Counted from the stretch's first letter, positions 49,701 through 60,919 are shown. The stretch is 64,000 nt of DNA from Actinomycetes bacterium (GCA_021793395.1 JAJYSU010000002.1:22766-86765); one strand, 5' to 3'. The notes: generated by a model from the sequence alone, not told the origin. Numbers and translations are program-made.

Positions 49701-49844
49701 CGGCGACGATCGCCTCGCGCCCGTCGATGGCTCACCAGGCGGTGGGTCGCCCCTCGACGCCACGCACGCCCTCGCAATGCGGCGACGTCGTCGTGGCGAC
49801 GGAGGTCGTAGCCGAGTGACCGTCGGCTGGCGGTGACTCGTTCG

Positions 49845-50789
49845 TCACCACTGGTGCTGGTAACCCCGACGCTCGAACTCTCGAGTGCGCCAACGACGAT
49901 GCGCGGGATCGGCCACGACGCGACCCATCACAATCGGCCCCGCGAGTCCGCGATCGTCAAAGATCATCGTCAGACGCGCGAGGTCGTCGGTGGCGATGAG
50001 TAACTCGTAGTCCTCCCCTCCGGCAATCGCCTCGTCGGACGTGGCGCCGCGCGCGACCGGCACGTTGTCGAGTTCGAATCCCACGCCCGAAGCGTCGGCC
50101 AGACGATGCAGATCCAATCCCAGACCATCGCTCAGGTCCATCATTGCGTGGGCACCCGCGTCGCGCGCCGCGCGCCCCTCGCGCAGTCGCGGCCACGGGC
50201 GACGGTGAGCTACGACTAGCTCGTCGGCGAGTGGCGCCCCCTCGCGTCGTCGACGCAGCCCGGCGGCGGCCCGACCCAACGGACCGGTGACCACGAGAAC
50301 GTCGCCCTCACGAGCGCCGCGACGCAGCACGGGATTTCCCCCGGGACACTCACCAATCACGGTCACCGCGACGAAGACGTCACGTGAACGGGTGAGGTCG
50401 CCTCCCACCACCGGACACCCGGTCGCCGTGGCGGCGTCGGCGATCCCGCGGTGCAACTCCTCCAAATCCGTACCCGGCGGCGAGCCCACCGCCACCACCG
50501 CGGCGCGGGCGAATGCTCCCATCGCCGCCAGGTCCGACACCGCCGCGGCGACCGCCTTGAACCCCAGATCCTCTAACGGAAAGAGTTCCGCGTCCAGGTG
50601 CACCCCCCACACGGCCGCGTCGGTGCTCACAATCGTCCTTCCGACCAGGGGCGATAGCACCGCGGCGTCGTCGCCGAGGTGCACCTCGCCGGGCGGGGTC
50701 AACCTCCGGTCCACGATCCGCGCGATACGCTCCAAAATGTCGTCTTCATTGCGGGTGAGCCCCTCACGGGGATTCGGTTGGTCAGCCAC
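49845..50789 (-). CDS. thiL: Thiamine-phosphate kinase
   Basis: LGDDAAVL...STDAAVWGVHLD...VVGGDLTRS...MMDLSDGLGLDLHRLA. Confidence 0.94.
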   Translation of the reverse strand: MADQPNPREGLTRNEDDILERIARIVDRRLTPPGEVHLGDDAAVLSPLVGRTIVSTDAAVWGVHLDAELFPLEDLGFKAVAAAVSDLAAMGAFARAAVVAVGSPPGTDLEELHRGIADAATATGCPVVGGDLTRSRDVFVAVTVIGECPGGNPVLRRGAREGDVLVVTGPLGRAAAGLRRRREGAPLADELVVAHRRPWPRLREGRAARDAGAHAMMDLSDGLGLDLHRLADASGVGFELDNVPVARGATSDEAIAGGEDYELLIATDDLARLTMIFDDRGLAGPIVMGRVVADPAHRRWRTREFERRGYQHQW

Positions 50790-50859
50790 GATGCGCGCGG
50801 CATCGCAGTGCCAGTAGTGCGCCGACCAGCGGCGTGTCGACAACGGAGGACAAGTACAC

Positions 50860-52653
50860 GTGACCTACCCCACCACGAACCGACGGCTTATTGACTGGGT
50901 TGACGAGATAGCGCGGCTCACCACTCCCGATCGTATCCAGTGGTGCGATGGCTCCGCTCAGGAGTACGACGACCTCTGCCAACTACTCGTCGACAACGGC
51001 ACCTTCACGAAGCTGTCCGAGGCGAAGCGCCCCCACTCGTACTGGGCCGCTTCAGACCCCGACGATGTCGCGCGAGTGGAGGATCGTACCTTCATCTGCT
51101 CGGCGCGCGAGGAGGACGCCGGGCCCACCCACCACCGGCGCGACACAGACGAAATGCGCCTCGTGCTGAACGAGCTCTTCGAGGGGTGCATGGCGGGACG
51201 CACCATGTACGTCATCCCTTTCTCCATGGGTCCTCTGGGCTCGCGCATCTCCCACATCGGCGTCGAGATCACCGACTCGCCCTACGTGACGGTGTCCATG
51301 CGCATCATGACTCGCATGGGCACGGGCGTCCTCGACGTGCTGGGTGAGGACGGCACGTTCGTGCCCTGCCTGCACTCGGTCGGCGCCCCGCTAGCCCCGG
51401 GACAGGCCGACGTGCCGTGGCCCTGCGACGCGGACAACAAGTACATCGTCCACTTCCCCGAGACGCGCGACATTGTCTCCTACGGCTCGGGTTACGGCGG
51501 CAACGCCCTGCTGGGTAAGAAGTGCTTCGCGCTGCGCATCGCCTCGGTGATGGCTCGCGACGACCAGTGGCTAGCCGAGCACATGCTCATCTTGAAGCTG
51601 ACCAACCCCGCGGGTGAGGTTCGTTACGTCACCGGCGCGTTCCCCAGCGCGTGTGGCAAGACCAACCTGGCGATGATGGTGCCCACGCTGCCGGGCTGGA
51701 AGGTCGAAACCATTGGCGACGACATCTGTTGGATGAAGCCCGGTGCCGACGGCCGCCTCTACGCGATCAACCCCGAAGCGGGATTCTTCGGCGTCGCCCC
51801 GGGAACCAACATGCGCACGAACCCCAACGCCATGTACTCCATGGAGGCCAACACGATCTTCACCAATACCGCGTTGACCGACGACGGTGACGTGTGGTGG
51901 GAGTCCATGAGTGATCCGCCCGCCCACCTGACCGACTGGCGAGGCCGCTCCTGGACGCCCGACTCGACGACGCCCGCCGCCCACCCGAACTCGCGCTTCA
52001 CCTCCCCCGCCGCGCAGGATCCCGCCATCGCCCCGGAGTGGGAAGACCCGAACGGCGTGCCGATCGATGCCATCCTGTTCGGTGGACGTCGCGCGAGCGT
52101 CGTGCCCCTCGTTATCCAGTCGCGTAACTGGGACCACGGCGTCTTTCTCGGTTCCATCATGGCGTCCGAGACGACGGCCGCGGCCACGGGACTCGTCGGC
52201 CAGTTGCGCCGCGACCCGTTCGCGATGCTCCCCTTCTGCGGCTACAACATGGCCGACTACTTCGCTCACTGGCTCACCTTCGCCGACCACTTCGACGAGT
52301 CGGCATTGCCCACCATCTTCTACGTCAACTGGTTCCGTCGAGGCGAGGACGGCCGCTTCCTGTGGCCCGGCTACGGCGAGAACAGCCGCGTGCTGGAGTG
52401 GGTGTTCGAGCGCACCGCCGGACGCGGTGACGCGATCGAGACACCGATCGGCTACGTACCGAGCGCCACGGCACTCAACGTTGACGGTCTCGACGTGTCG
52501 CCCGAGGACCTCCACGAGCTACTGCGAGTCGATCACGACGAGTGGCGCCTCGAGGTTCCGAGCATCCGAGAGCACTACGCCCAGTTCGGTCACCACATCC
52601 CCGCCCGGCTGGAGGCTCAGGTGAATGACCTGGAGGCGCGTCTCACGCGCTAG
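50860..52653 (+). CDS. pckG: Phosphoenolpyruvate carboxykinase (GTP)
   Basis: [48 protein letters not shown]. Confidence 0.96.
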   Translation: MTYPTTNRRLIDWVDEIARLTTPDRIQWCDGSAQEYDDLCQLLVDNGTFTKLSEAKRPHSYWAASDPDDVARVEDRTFICSAREEDAGPTHHRRDTDEMRLVLNELFEGCMAGRTMYVIPFSMGPLGSRISHIGVEITDSPYVTVSMRIMTRMGTGVLDVLGEDGTFVPCLHSVGAPLAPGQADVPWPCDADNKYIVHFPETRDIVSYGSGYGGNALLGKKCFALRIASVMARDDQWLAEHMLILKLTNPAGEVRYVTGAFPSACGKTNLAMMVPTLPGWKVETIGDDICWMKPGADGRLYAINPEAGFFGVAPGTNMRTNPNAMYSMEANTIFTNTALTDDGDVWWESMSDPPAHLTDWRGRSWTPDSTTPAAHPNSRFTSPAAQDPAIAPEWEDPNGVPIDAILFGGRRASVVPLVIQSRNWDHGVFLGSIMASETTAAATGLVGQLRRDPFAMLPFCGYNMADYFAHWLTFADHFDESALPTIFYVNWFRRGEDGRFLWPGYGENSRVLEWVFERTAGRGDAIETPIGYVPSATALNVDGLDVSPEDLHELLRVDHDEWRLEVPSIREHYAQFGHHIPARLEAQVNDLEARLTR

Positions 52654-53307
52654 GTGTCAGTCGGCGTCCTCGGATCCGCACAAGACCCCCCGGTGCAGCT
52701 GATCATCACCCGCATCCGGTTGCGGAGTCCGACAAGGTAGAGCCGGTGACGGCTCAGCCTCGCCCACCGGCCGAGAGTTCCCCCTTCGAGGCCGTCGCCG
52801 GGTAGCTGAGCACCGCTAGCCGGCGACCGATCGTCGCCACGAGGCCGATGACGCGGTAGGCGAAGGGACGCGTCGGCTCACGGCGCAACGCTCGCGCCAC
52901 CACCACCTCCTCCATCATCATCACCGAACTAGACGTCCACACCCACCGCGTCACCTCTCGAGGCGCGTCGTGGCCGGCGGAGGCGCATCTCAGTGAACAG
53001 TCGCGCGGTCTGATCGACCCGCACGACGCCCACGTCCGACGGGTCGAGACACGGCCCGTCACGGTGGATGGCGAGGCGCACGAACTGCGAGAGCGCACCC
53101 GCAGTCTCCACTCCCCTCAGCCCCCACCCACCGCGACGAACGTCAGAACTCGTCCCGCGGCCTCGACTTCCCCGTCGGCCTTCTCGATCGACGCGAGGAG
53201 CCGATGGCGCAGGCGACGCGTCCGCGAATGGCAGAGAGGTCGGGTGCCTCCTTGTCACCGAAATAACTCGTCGCATCCTTGATTCCTACGGCGTCCTCGC
53301 GACGGGC

Positions 53308-53937
53308 ACCTTCGGATGTACCTTGAGGGCTACGAGAGCCCCGCCACTTTCTGCTCGATTAGCCCGCAGGAGTTCGCGGCTGCTGACTCGAGTAGTAGCC
53401 GTCAGTTCTGCTCTGTGCCTCGGAGTACTCGCAGTACCCGCGGGTGCGTCGCCCTCGAGCAGCGCCAGCGCGCCGCTGGTCAGCGTTGGAGGGTGGAATA
53501 CGGGGTACACCTATCGCCTTGCCACGCTCGCACGCTGCGAGATCGGTGACGCGAACTTGGCCTTCACGAACACCTCGGGGCGCTCAGTGCGTATCACGGC
53601 GGTGAGCCTCAACTCAACCTCCGCGGCCAAGATGACCGTCACGACTCGCCTCGTTGAGCGAGATCCCGGTTCAACGACCAGCGAAGTGGCGGCGTCGTTC
53701 GCCGTTCCCGTGGTAACGGGGTCTGGCGTCTCGCGGGCGGCGGTGGGTAGCGTCGTGACGCCGTTCTCTGGCGCACGCCACTGGTATTTCGTTGCCCTTC
53801 GCGTCCGCCTGCGATCGGCGGTGACCCACCCGTGGGACATTCGCGGTGCAGACATCAGTTACTCCGCGGGTTCGCATCACTACGTCCTGCACCTCCGCCA
53901 GCGCGTGGCTGTGCCGGCAGCGCCGGACTGCGCCTAA
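53308..53937 (+). CDS. Putative secreted protein; start uncertain
   Basis: LLTRVVAVSSALCLGVLAVPAGASPSSSASA signal-like region; beta-rich C-terminal part. Confidence 0.5.
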   Translation, partial: TFGCTLRATRAPPLSARLARRSSRLLTRVVAVSSALCLGVLAVPAGASPSSSASAPLVSVGGWNTGYTYRLATLARCEIGDANLAFTNTSGRSVRITAVSLNSTSAAKMTVTTRLVERDPGSTTSEVAASFAVPVVTGSGVSRAAVGSVVTPFSGARHWYFVALRVRLRSAVTHPWDIRGADISYSAGSHHYVLHLRQRVAVPAAPDCA

Positions 53938-54064
53938 CCAGTCGGTCCCTCCCGAGGGGCGTTCCCGTGGTCGTGCGAGCGTGAGCGTGCAGCCCCGCGA
54001 CGCCGAGAGGATCACCCCGTCGTGGCGCGTCACGCGGGCCACCCACTAGTACCGCCCCGTTCGT

Positions 54065-55366
54065 TCAGTGTGCCGTCGGTGCGCGGTGTCCTCGCGCGTA
54101 GGCCGCCGCCGCCGCCAGCGCCACGATCGCCACCAACCGGTCACCGACACCGAAGGAGAGCGCTACGGCGACGGGCAGTAACCCGCCCACCACCCACGCG
54201 AGTTGCTGGCGCACCGCGAAGCGCGCGAAAGTGCGCCCCTGGGCCCCGGGCGCGACGAGGCGCTGAGTGACGGCATCAAAACTCGGTTGCGCGACCGCGG
54301 CGCACACCCCAAACCATCCCGCCAGGATCGTCTGGACCGCCAGAGTGGGCTCGATACTGGCCAGGGCCGCCCCGAGACCCGCCCCCACCAACGCCACACT
54401 CAAGAGCGTCGACTCGCGCCATACATTTCGTAGGCGCGTCACCGCTCCGAGTCCGCCGAGCGAGCCCACGCCGCTCAGAGCGAGGGCCGTGGCGTACCAC
54501 CCGAGACCCGCGTTACCGCGACGTAGCCCGAAGGCCAGGAGGAACGTGGCGAATCCGACGATGAAGCGCATCGTCGCCGCGGCGGCGAGTCCCCAGAGCA
54601 ACTCGTCCTCGCCCCACGGGTTCAGAGTGTGGAAGTCTCGCTCGATCTGGCTCATCTCGCTGACGGGGCGTTCCACGCGGCGCGACGGACTGGGCAGTCG
54701 CGTACTCGAGACCGTGGCCGCCGCGTACACCACGGACGCCACCACGAGCACGCTGGCCGCGTTGATGCCCTTCAACAGGCCCGCTCCGATGGACCCCGCG
54801 AGCAGTCCGGCCAACGTGCCCAGGAGGGTCAACTGCGCGTTGAACCCGGCGAAGCCCGACTTCTCCGAGATGCCTCCCGCGGGCCACCCGGCGCGTCCGA
54901 CGTGCTCGCCGTGATCGTCGAACTGATCACTGCGCGCCATCTCGGGCACCAGTGTGCCCCGCGTCACTCCGTACAGTTTCGACGACACCAGAACGAGGAA
55001 CGCGGCCGGGTACAGCCACAACGAGGTGAGGTGCTGGATCATGAACCAGCACAACAGCACCCGAGCACCCGCCGACACTGCCACCAGAACCCGTCGACCA
55101 TGCAGGGAGCGATCGATCAGCGGTCCCAACAGGGGCGACACCACCGCGAAGGGGGCGATCGTGATGAGCAAGTACGCCAGCACCTTGCCCTTCGCTTCAT
55201 CCGGCGACACCGAGAAGAACAACGACCCGGCGAGACTGACGGTCACCATTGTGTCGCCCGCCATCATGAGAACGTGCACGAGAGCCAGGCGTCCAAACGC
55301 CGTTCGTTGATCGAAGAGATCCTGCGCGGAGGTCCACGCGAGTGACGCTAAGCCTCGTCGACGCAC
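54065..55366 (-). CDS. MFS transporter
   Basis: MMAGDTMVTVSLAGSLFFSVSPDEAKGKVLAYLLITIAPFAVVSPLLGPLIDR; many TM segments. Confidence 0.87.
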   Translation of the reverse strand: MRRRGLASLAWTSAQDLFDQRTAFGRLALVHVLMMAGDTMVTVSLAGSLFFSVSPDEAKGKVLAYLLITIAPFAVVSPLLGPLIDRSLHGRRVLVAVSAGARVLLCWFMIQHLTSLWLYPAAFLVLVSSKLYGVTRGTLVPEMARSDQFDDHGEHVGRAGWPAGGISEKSGFAGFNAQLTLLGTLAGLLAGSIGAGLLKGINAASVLVVASVVYAAATVSSTRLPSPSRRVERPVSEMSQIERDFHTLNPWGEDELLWGLAAAATMRFIVGFATFLLAFGLRRGNAGLGWYATALALSGVGSLGGLGAVTRLRNVWRESTLLSVALVGAGLGAALASIEPTLAVQTILAGWFGVCAAVAQPSFDAVTQRLVAPGAQGRTFARFAVRQQLAWVVGGLLPVAVALSFGVGDRLVAIVALAAAAAYARGHRAPTAH

Positions 55367-55759
55367 GCCTCGTAGCGTAGGTGATCACCCCACACGTCAC
55401 CGACGTCGCGGCGTCCGCGCCCGCCCCGTGGGAGAAGCAGCCCGGCTGGTCGATGACGGCGCGACGCACTCGGGGGCGACACACCGCGAGGCGCCACCGC
55501 GCGCGATCCGCTCCGTTCCCTGGTCGTGCTCGACCTTGGCCACACCCACGTCGACGGCGCCCGGGCCCACGTCCGCCGAGAGGAAAGCCCACGACCCCCC
55601 ACGGCCGTCGTTGGCCGCGTCGTGGACGTGAGCCAGGTGCACGCTGAGCACGGTCGACGTGCGCGGTACGGCGAGAACCGGATCACGTGGGCGGTGTTCC
55701 ACGACGGCCCACCCGTGGGCCACGACGGGCGCCGCCACTCGTCTCCCGTAGGGCCCGTT

Positions 55760-56401
55760 CTAGTTCATCGTCTCGCCGGGCTGGTCGGCGGGCGCCCCGA
55801 GCAGATCGGTGAAAAGGGCGTGCATCGTGCGCGACCAATCCGACGGCGCGATCGGATCGGACGAGACGTCGTCGAGGCAGCGACCAAAGACCACGCTCTG
55901 CACCACGACCGCAATCGAACGAGCACTCAGGTCGCGGCGCAACCATCCTCGAGCCTGGCCGTGCTCGACGATCCGGCTCAGCTCGGCGGTGAGACGGAAC
56001 TGGGTCTCGCTAATCACGTCGCGCAGCGCCGGGCGCGTCGCCGCCGCGGCGATGACGCGTGCGCGCAACGCCCGACGGGCCCGTCGTGCGTCGTCGGCGG
56101 TCATCGTCTCAATGAGTGGCGTGACGGCGCCCACGTACTCCTCCCGAGACGCCGACGCCAGGGTGGCTTCGCGCAGGCGATCGATGTCCTCGCGCGCCAA
56201 CGTCGAGAAGATCTGGTCATAAGCCGCGTCGATCACGCCCTCACGTGACCCGAAGTGATGGTAAACCGACCCGTAGTTGACACCGGTGGTCTCGCAGATA
56301 TCGGGGATGCGGATCAACGACTCGTCACCCTCGATGAGGCGCTCAACGACCGCGTTGAGGACGGCCCTCATCACCGGGAGAGAACGACTCTGCTTCGCCA
56401 T
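55760..56401 (-). CDS. TetR/AcrR family transcriptional regulator
   Basis: IRIPDICETTGVNYGSVYHHFGSREGVIDAAYDQIF. Confidence 0.88.
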   Translation of the reverse strand: MAKQSRSLPVMRAVLNAVVERLIEGDESLIRIPDICETTGVNYGSVYHHFGSREGVIDAAYDQIFSTLAREDIDRLREATLASASREEYVGAVTPLIETMTADDARRARRALRARVIAAAATRPALRDVISETQFRLTAELSRIVEHGQARGWLRRDLSARSIAVVVQSVVFGRCLDDVSSDPIAPSDWSRTMHALFTDLLGAPADQPGETMN

Positions 56402-56466
56402 TCGACGATGGTAGTGGGCTGCCACGGCGACGCGGCTCACTCGACGAGCTTCGTGCTCACTCGACT

Positions 56467-56976
56467 GTGAAGATCTTCAGACACCGCACGCGCCCGCGAG
56501 GCGCTAGCGTTCGCGTCGTGGATGAGCACCTCAGTCGAGGTCAACGAGACGCCGATCGAGCGGTTCGCTGGTCTATCGTCGCCCTGGAGTACGCGATCGT
56601 CGCCAGTCTGCTGATCGTCGCCGCGGTCGTGCTGTTACGGACTCTGGTCACGTTCGTCGCGCACTGGAACCTCTTCCCCCAGAGCGTGGTCGCCGCGATC
56701 GACGGCATCCTCGTCGTCATCATCCTGCTCGATATCGCCCACACCGTCTTCGGTCACCTGCGCTCCTCGGAGATCCCGATTCGACCATTCCTCGTGATCG
56801 GCATTCTCGCTGGTGTACGAGACATTCTCAGTGCCTCGGCGCACCTCACGCTCTCCACGTCGCTCACCTCCACCGACTTCACCGAGACGCTGATCTCGCT
56901 AGGCCTCGGCGTCGCGGTGGTCGTCCTGATCCTCTTCGGCCTGCTGATCCTGCACTGGAGCGAGTCACACGACTGA
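56467..56976 (+). CDS. PsiE-like membrane protein
   Basis: Four TM segments; IDGILVVIILLDIAHTVFGHL...FLVIGILAGVRDILSAS. Confidence 0.72.
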   Translation: MKIFRHRTRPRGASVRVVDEHLSRGQRDADRAVRWSIVALEYAIVASLLIVAAVVLLRTLVTFVAHWNLFPQSVVAAIDGILVVIILLDIAHTVFGHLRSSEIPIRPFLVIGILAGVRDILSASAHLTLSTSLTSTDFTETLISLGLGVAVVVLILFGLLILHWSESHD

Positions 56977-57402
56977 GTCGTCGTCACGTCGCCACGCCGC
57001 CGCGCGCCGCGCGAACGTGACTCTTGTGGCGGAGCGGGGCCCACGTCGCGACAGTGCGACGACCCCGCGCCATCCCAGCATCAGGGCTCCCAGGAAGCCG
57101 AGCGCCACGATGACGAACGCCACCGCGATTCCCTGACCCGACACCACGCGTAGGGCCATTCCCACGACCACGCAACTCAACCACGCGACGGCTCCCGTCA
57201 CCAACGCCGTCGGTGCCCGCCGCGGGGCGACAATCGACCAGCCCACGGCGAGTCCCACCAGGAAGGGCCACGAGGTCGACGCCATTCCGGCCAGGTTGAC
57301 TCCGTGGTCGTGCACGTGGCGTCCGATGCCTACGAACATCAAAACGACCGCGACGTCCGCCGCGACGGACGCAAGCGCGCGACGGGGCTCACCTGTCGTC
57401 AC
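56965..57402 (-). CDS. DUF3054 family membrane protein
   Basis: DVAVVLMFVGIGRHVHDHGVNLAGMASTSWPFLVGLAVGW. Confidence 0.82.
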   Translation of the reverse strand: MTTGEPRRALASVAADVAVVLMFVGIGRHVHDHGVNLAGMASTSWPFLVGLAVGWSIVAPRRAPTALVTGAVAWLSCVVVGMALRVVSGQGIAVAFVIVALGFLGALMLGWRGVVALSRRGPRSATRVTFARRAAAWRRDDDSVV

Positions 57403-58154
57403 GACTTGCCCGCTCCGAGCACCAGCCCGGCGGCACGGCGCAACGCGGCGCGCGGCGCGACCCTCGTCGCCTGCACCATCAGCCGATTGGTCCGTCCCAC
57501 CACCGCCACCGGACGACCCTCCAGCATCGCGGCGTAACCGGCCTCGGCCACGGACGCCGCGCTGGGCATGGGGACGCGACGCACCATCCACGAGGACTGC
57601 ATGCGCGCCGCGCTCTGGAATCCCGACGCGGTCGGGCCCGGACACAGGGCGGTCACGCTGACGCCGCGACCACGCACCTCCTCGGCCAGCGCCTCGGAGA
57701 ACGAGAGAACGTAGGCCTTGGTGGCGCTGTAGGTGGCCAGATACGGCCCGGGTTGGAACGCGGCGGTCGACGCGACGTTGAGGACGCGGCCGAAACGACG
57801 ACGCACCATGCCCGCCAGGTAGGCGTGCGTCAACTCGGTCAGCGCACGGACGTTGAGATCAATCATGGCCAGTTGACGGTCCAGGTCGCTCGAGACGAAC
57901 GGACCATAGTCGCCAACGCCGGCATTGTTGACCAGCACGTCGACGTCAGCGATCTCACGCACGACGCGCTCAACCGCCCCGCGCTCGGCGAGGTCGATCG
58001 CGAGAACTCGGGCCCCGCCGATCTCGTCCGCCAGTTCGCGCAACTCGCGCTCGCGACGAGCGACGAGGATCACCTCATGCCCGTCGCGCGCCAGTAGTCG
58101 GGCCAACTCTCGCCCGATTCCACTCGACGCGCCGCTCACCAGTGCTCTACTCAT
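57399..58154 (-). CDS. SDR family NAD(P)-dependent oxidoreductase
   Basis: ALVSGASSGIGRELARLLARDGH; LVNNAGVGDYGPF; YSATKAYVLSFSEAL. Confidence 0.93.
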   Translation of the reverse strand: MSRALVSGASSGIGRELARLLARDGHEVILVARRERELRELADEIGGARVLAIDLAERGAVERVVREIADVDVLVNNAGVGDYGPFVSSDLDRQLAMIDLNVRALTELTHAYLAGMVRRRFGRVLNVASTAAFQPGPYLATYSATKAYVLSFSEALAEEVRGRGVSVTALCPGPTASGFQSAARMQSSWMVRRVPMPSAASVAEAGYAAMLEGRPVAVVGRTNRLMVQATRVAPRAALRRAAGLVLGAGKS

Positions 58155-58294
58155 CCACCGTCTCCTCGCCACGGGCCGCGAACCACTGGTGCGGCTCCCC
58201 CCGGTTTAGCGTGTCCTCGCGGTACGCTACTCGTCGCCCCCGCAGGAACGCCCGCACTACCATCAGGCAACGGAGCCCGTACCGTGGGGAGGTC

Positions 58295-60427
58295 ATGATG
58301 TCCGGTCGCTCGCGGTCTCTTTACCCCTCGTGTCGTCGCGGCGCCATCGTAGCGATGCTGACGGCCGCGCTCGTGCTGGCGGGCTGCAACACAACGGGAC
58401 ACGCCCTCTCCGCTCGTCCCCGTACGGTCGCGCTCACCACTACTTTTCTGCTCCCGAGCTCGCTGTGCCCACCCGACCAGGGCGACTACGTCGACCAACG
58501 AGCTAACGGCGACTACACGGCATGCCTGCGGGTGCCCGCCGTAGCGGGAGCGTCGGTCGTGGTCGCGCTCCAGGCCGACCTCACCGGTGTCTCGTCGAAC
58601 GCGACGCCCACGACGTCGATACCAACCTCGATTCCGACCGATCCCCTCTCCCTCGCGCTGAGCACGCGCACGACGACGCCCGGGGCCACCGTGGGGGTAG
58701 TGGGTCACTTCGCCCGTCCACCAACAACCGAGCAGCGGCGAGCCTCAACTAACGCCACACTGTGCTGGGACGGATGCGACGGCCTCCAGGAGCAGGCGGT
58801 CGCGATCCACTGGACGTCGTCAACGACCTTTCACGCGACCCTGAGCGTCCCCGACGCCGCGTGGCTCGTCGATCGCCAGGGCCGGGTAACGGTACACCCC
58901 CTCCAGTCCGGTCGCTACCCCGTCGCCGTTCAGTGCGTCATCGCCACGCCGGGCTGTGAGCTCACAGTGCCTCACGCGTCCGCGGCAATCGCGTTGCGCG
59001 CCCCGCGACCCACCCGGTGCGTCACCGGACGTCACTGCGCGACCATGACGCTCAGCGCCACCGTCGCGCAGGTCGGCGACCGACTACTGGTGAGGGGCTG
59101 GGCCCCTCTCCAAACCATCATTGGTCAGCCCTTCGGCTACGTCCTGGTGACCGCCACGGGTTCCCGTGCGCGGCACTTCCCCTCACTCACTATCTCGCGA
59201 CACTCCAAGGACCACCGCTACGTCGTCGAGAATGTCGTGCTCGCACCCACCAGACTGCCAGTCCGCCGCGGTGCCACGTGGGCCGCGCTGACGCGCGTGC
59301 GCGTCGTATCGTGGATCTTCTCGGGACTCTCCGCCGTCTCGACGTCCCCGAACTCACCGGCGATCGCGTGGTGTGAACCGTCCGGCGTCGTGATCACCGC
59401 CGGCGGATCAGCGCCCCTGCACGTCGTACCCACCACGAACGTGGCGGCGGCCCTGCGCGGTTCAGGTCTACGCGGCCCCGAACCGTCGGGCGCATCCACC
59501 CCGTGCGCGACGGTACAACTTGATCCTCACCACCTGGCCAGCGTCTACGCAGGCTTCGCGAGCGAGCACGGCGCGAGCATCCCGCCCCAGTACGTGGCCC
59601 CGCTCTACACGACCAACGCGGGGACCACGTGGCACACCGTCCCGATACCTCCGGGTGCGTCGATCGAGACCTTCGGTGGCTTCGCCCTGCGCGGAGCGTC
59701 CGTCGCGGCTCTCTTCTACGGCCCCGGCGGCGTCAATCGTCGCGACCCCGCGGGAACCAACCACGGCATCGTGCGCACCGAAGTCACGTCCAACGGCGGA
59801 ATTACCTGGACCGCGAGTACCCTCGGCTGTCCCGCGAGCGGTCCGTGCGTCACGTTTGGCCCCTACCCCTCGGGTGACTGCAACATGACGAACGCCAACC
59901 AGTCACTACTGGTGGGTCCCCCGGGGACGAACCCGGCTCACGGGGTTCACTGGACCGTCTCGTCCTGGGAGAGCTCCGTCGACAGTTGCTTCCCCCAGCA
60001 ACTAGCGAGCTCACGTCACCGGTTGTTCCTCGTGGACCCGTCGTCGCAGTATCCACTGCAGGAGTCAGCCACCGACGGACGTACCTGGAACGACGTCGCG
60101 CTACCCCTCCTCGCCGCCGCCAAGTACGGGCCAGACTCCGTACCAACCAGCAACTCACTCGTCCTCGCGCCCGACGCCACGCTCTTCGCGATCATCACCA
60201 GTCCGTCGCAGCAACGCCAGTCGCTCTTTCGCCTCGCCCCAGGCGCGTCGTCATGGTGTCGCGTCCCCGGCGTCCTCGACTCGTCGATCGCGGCGGAGGG
60301 CGTCGCGGGTCCCCTACGCGTCAACGAGGCCGACCTGGCGTGGAGTCAGACGACGTACCCGAGTGGCGCGGCGCTCGTCATCACCCGCCACGTCCTGGCG
60401 CTGAGCCACGCACACTGCTCGCACTGA
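58295..60427 (+). CDS. Large predicted lipoprotein with sialidase/BNR-like repeats
   Basis: Lipobox ALVLAGC; LYTTNAGTTWHTVPI, TSNGGITWTAST, ATDGRTWNDVAL. Confidence 0.72.
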   Translation: MMSGRSRSLYPSCRRGAIVAMLTAALVLAGCNTTGHALSARPRTVALTTTFLLPSSLCPPDQGDYVDQRANGDYTACLRVPAVAGASVVVALQADLTGVSSNATPTTSIPTSIPTDPLSLALSTRTTTPGATVGVVGHFARPPTTEQRRASTNATLCWDGCDGLQEQAVAIHWTSSTTFHATLSVPDAAWLVDRQGRVTVHPLQSGRYPVAVQCVIATPGCELTVPHASAAIALRAPRPTRCVTGRHCATMTLSATVAQVGDRLLVRGWAPLQTIIGQPFGYVLVTATGSRARHFPSLTISRHSKDHRYVVENVVLAPTRLPVRRGATWAALTRVRVVSWIFSGLSAVSTSPNSPAIAWCEPSGVVITAGGSAPLHVVPTTNVAAALRGSGLRGPEPSGASTPCATVQLDPHHLASVYAGFASEHGASIPPQYVAPLYTTNAGTTWHTVPIPPGASIETFGGFALRGASVAALFYGPGGVNRRDPAGTNHGIVRTEVTSNGGITWTASTLGCPASGPCVTFGPYPSGDCNMTNANQSLLVGPPGTNPAHGVHWTVSSWESSVDSCFPQQLASSRHRLFLVDPSSQYPLQESATDGRTWNDVALPLLAAAKYGPDSVPTSNSLVLAPDATLFAIITSPSQQRQSLFRLAPGASSWCRVPGVLDSSIAAEGVAGPLRVNEADLAWSQTTYPSGAALVITRHVLALSHAHCSH

Positions 60428-60491
60428 CACCCAGCCGTCGACCGCTTCTCCACCCGAGGTGACACCGCAACGGTGTTCGGACTGTGATGAT

Positions 60492-60880
60492 CTAGGGGTG
60501 CCACAGTTGGCGATCTGACTCTTGCAATGACCGACTTCGTGTCCTTGGATTGACCAGTCGGCCGTCGTGAGTCGTGAGTAGCCGTCGAGACCAGTAGAGA
60601 GGGTCGAGTGTGCGACCACGGTGTCCGAACACCTCGGTTCGAACCCGTCGCCGGAACTCGCCGAGCCTCTGACGGGCGAGCGTGACCACGTGACACGGAT
60701 CGGCCACCGGGGTCGCGTAGGGCAGAGTCGTGTCAAAGACAGCCCCGTAGGAGATGAGAGATCGAGGGTGCCGTCGGCGACCGGGGCGAGGAACGCGGAA
60801 CCTGAGCGTTCAGCCACGCCGTGGGCTCGACCCCACTTCGACCAGGCACGACGTCGAGTAACGTTCGCGTCCCGCCGATG
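60492..60880 (-). pseudogene. ISL3-family transposase relic, frameshifted
   Basis: LLDVVPGRSGVEPTAWL, then GTLDLS / SYGAVFDTTLPYATPVADPCHVVTLARQRLGEFRRRVRTEVFGHRGRTLDPLYWSRRLL. Confidence 0.8.
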
Positions 60881-60919
60881 ATCAACCCGACCTACACCAT
60901 TTATAAGACAACCCCCGAG

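Noticed and set aside
49832-49849. GGTGAC-TCGTTC-GTCACC hairpin as an rpmB terminator
   Set aside because: Six-bp stem without a T-tract and overlapping the thiL stop; too weak to call.
51571-52515. 314-aa reverse ORF
   Set aside because: Antisense shadow of the PEP carboxykinase gene.
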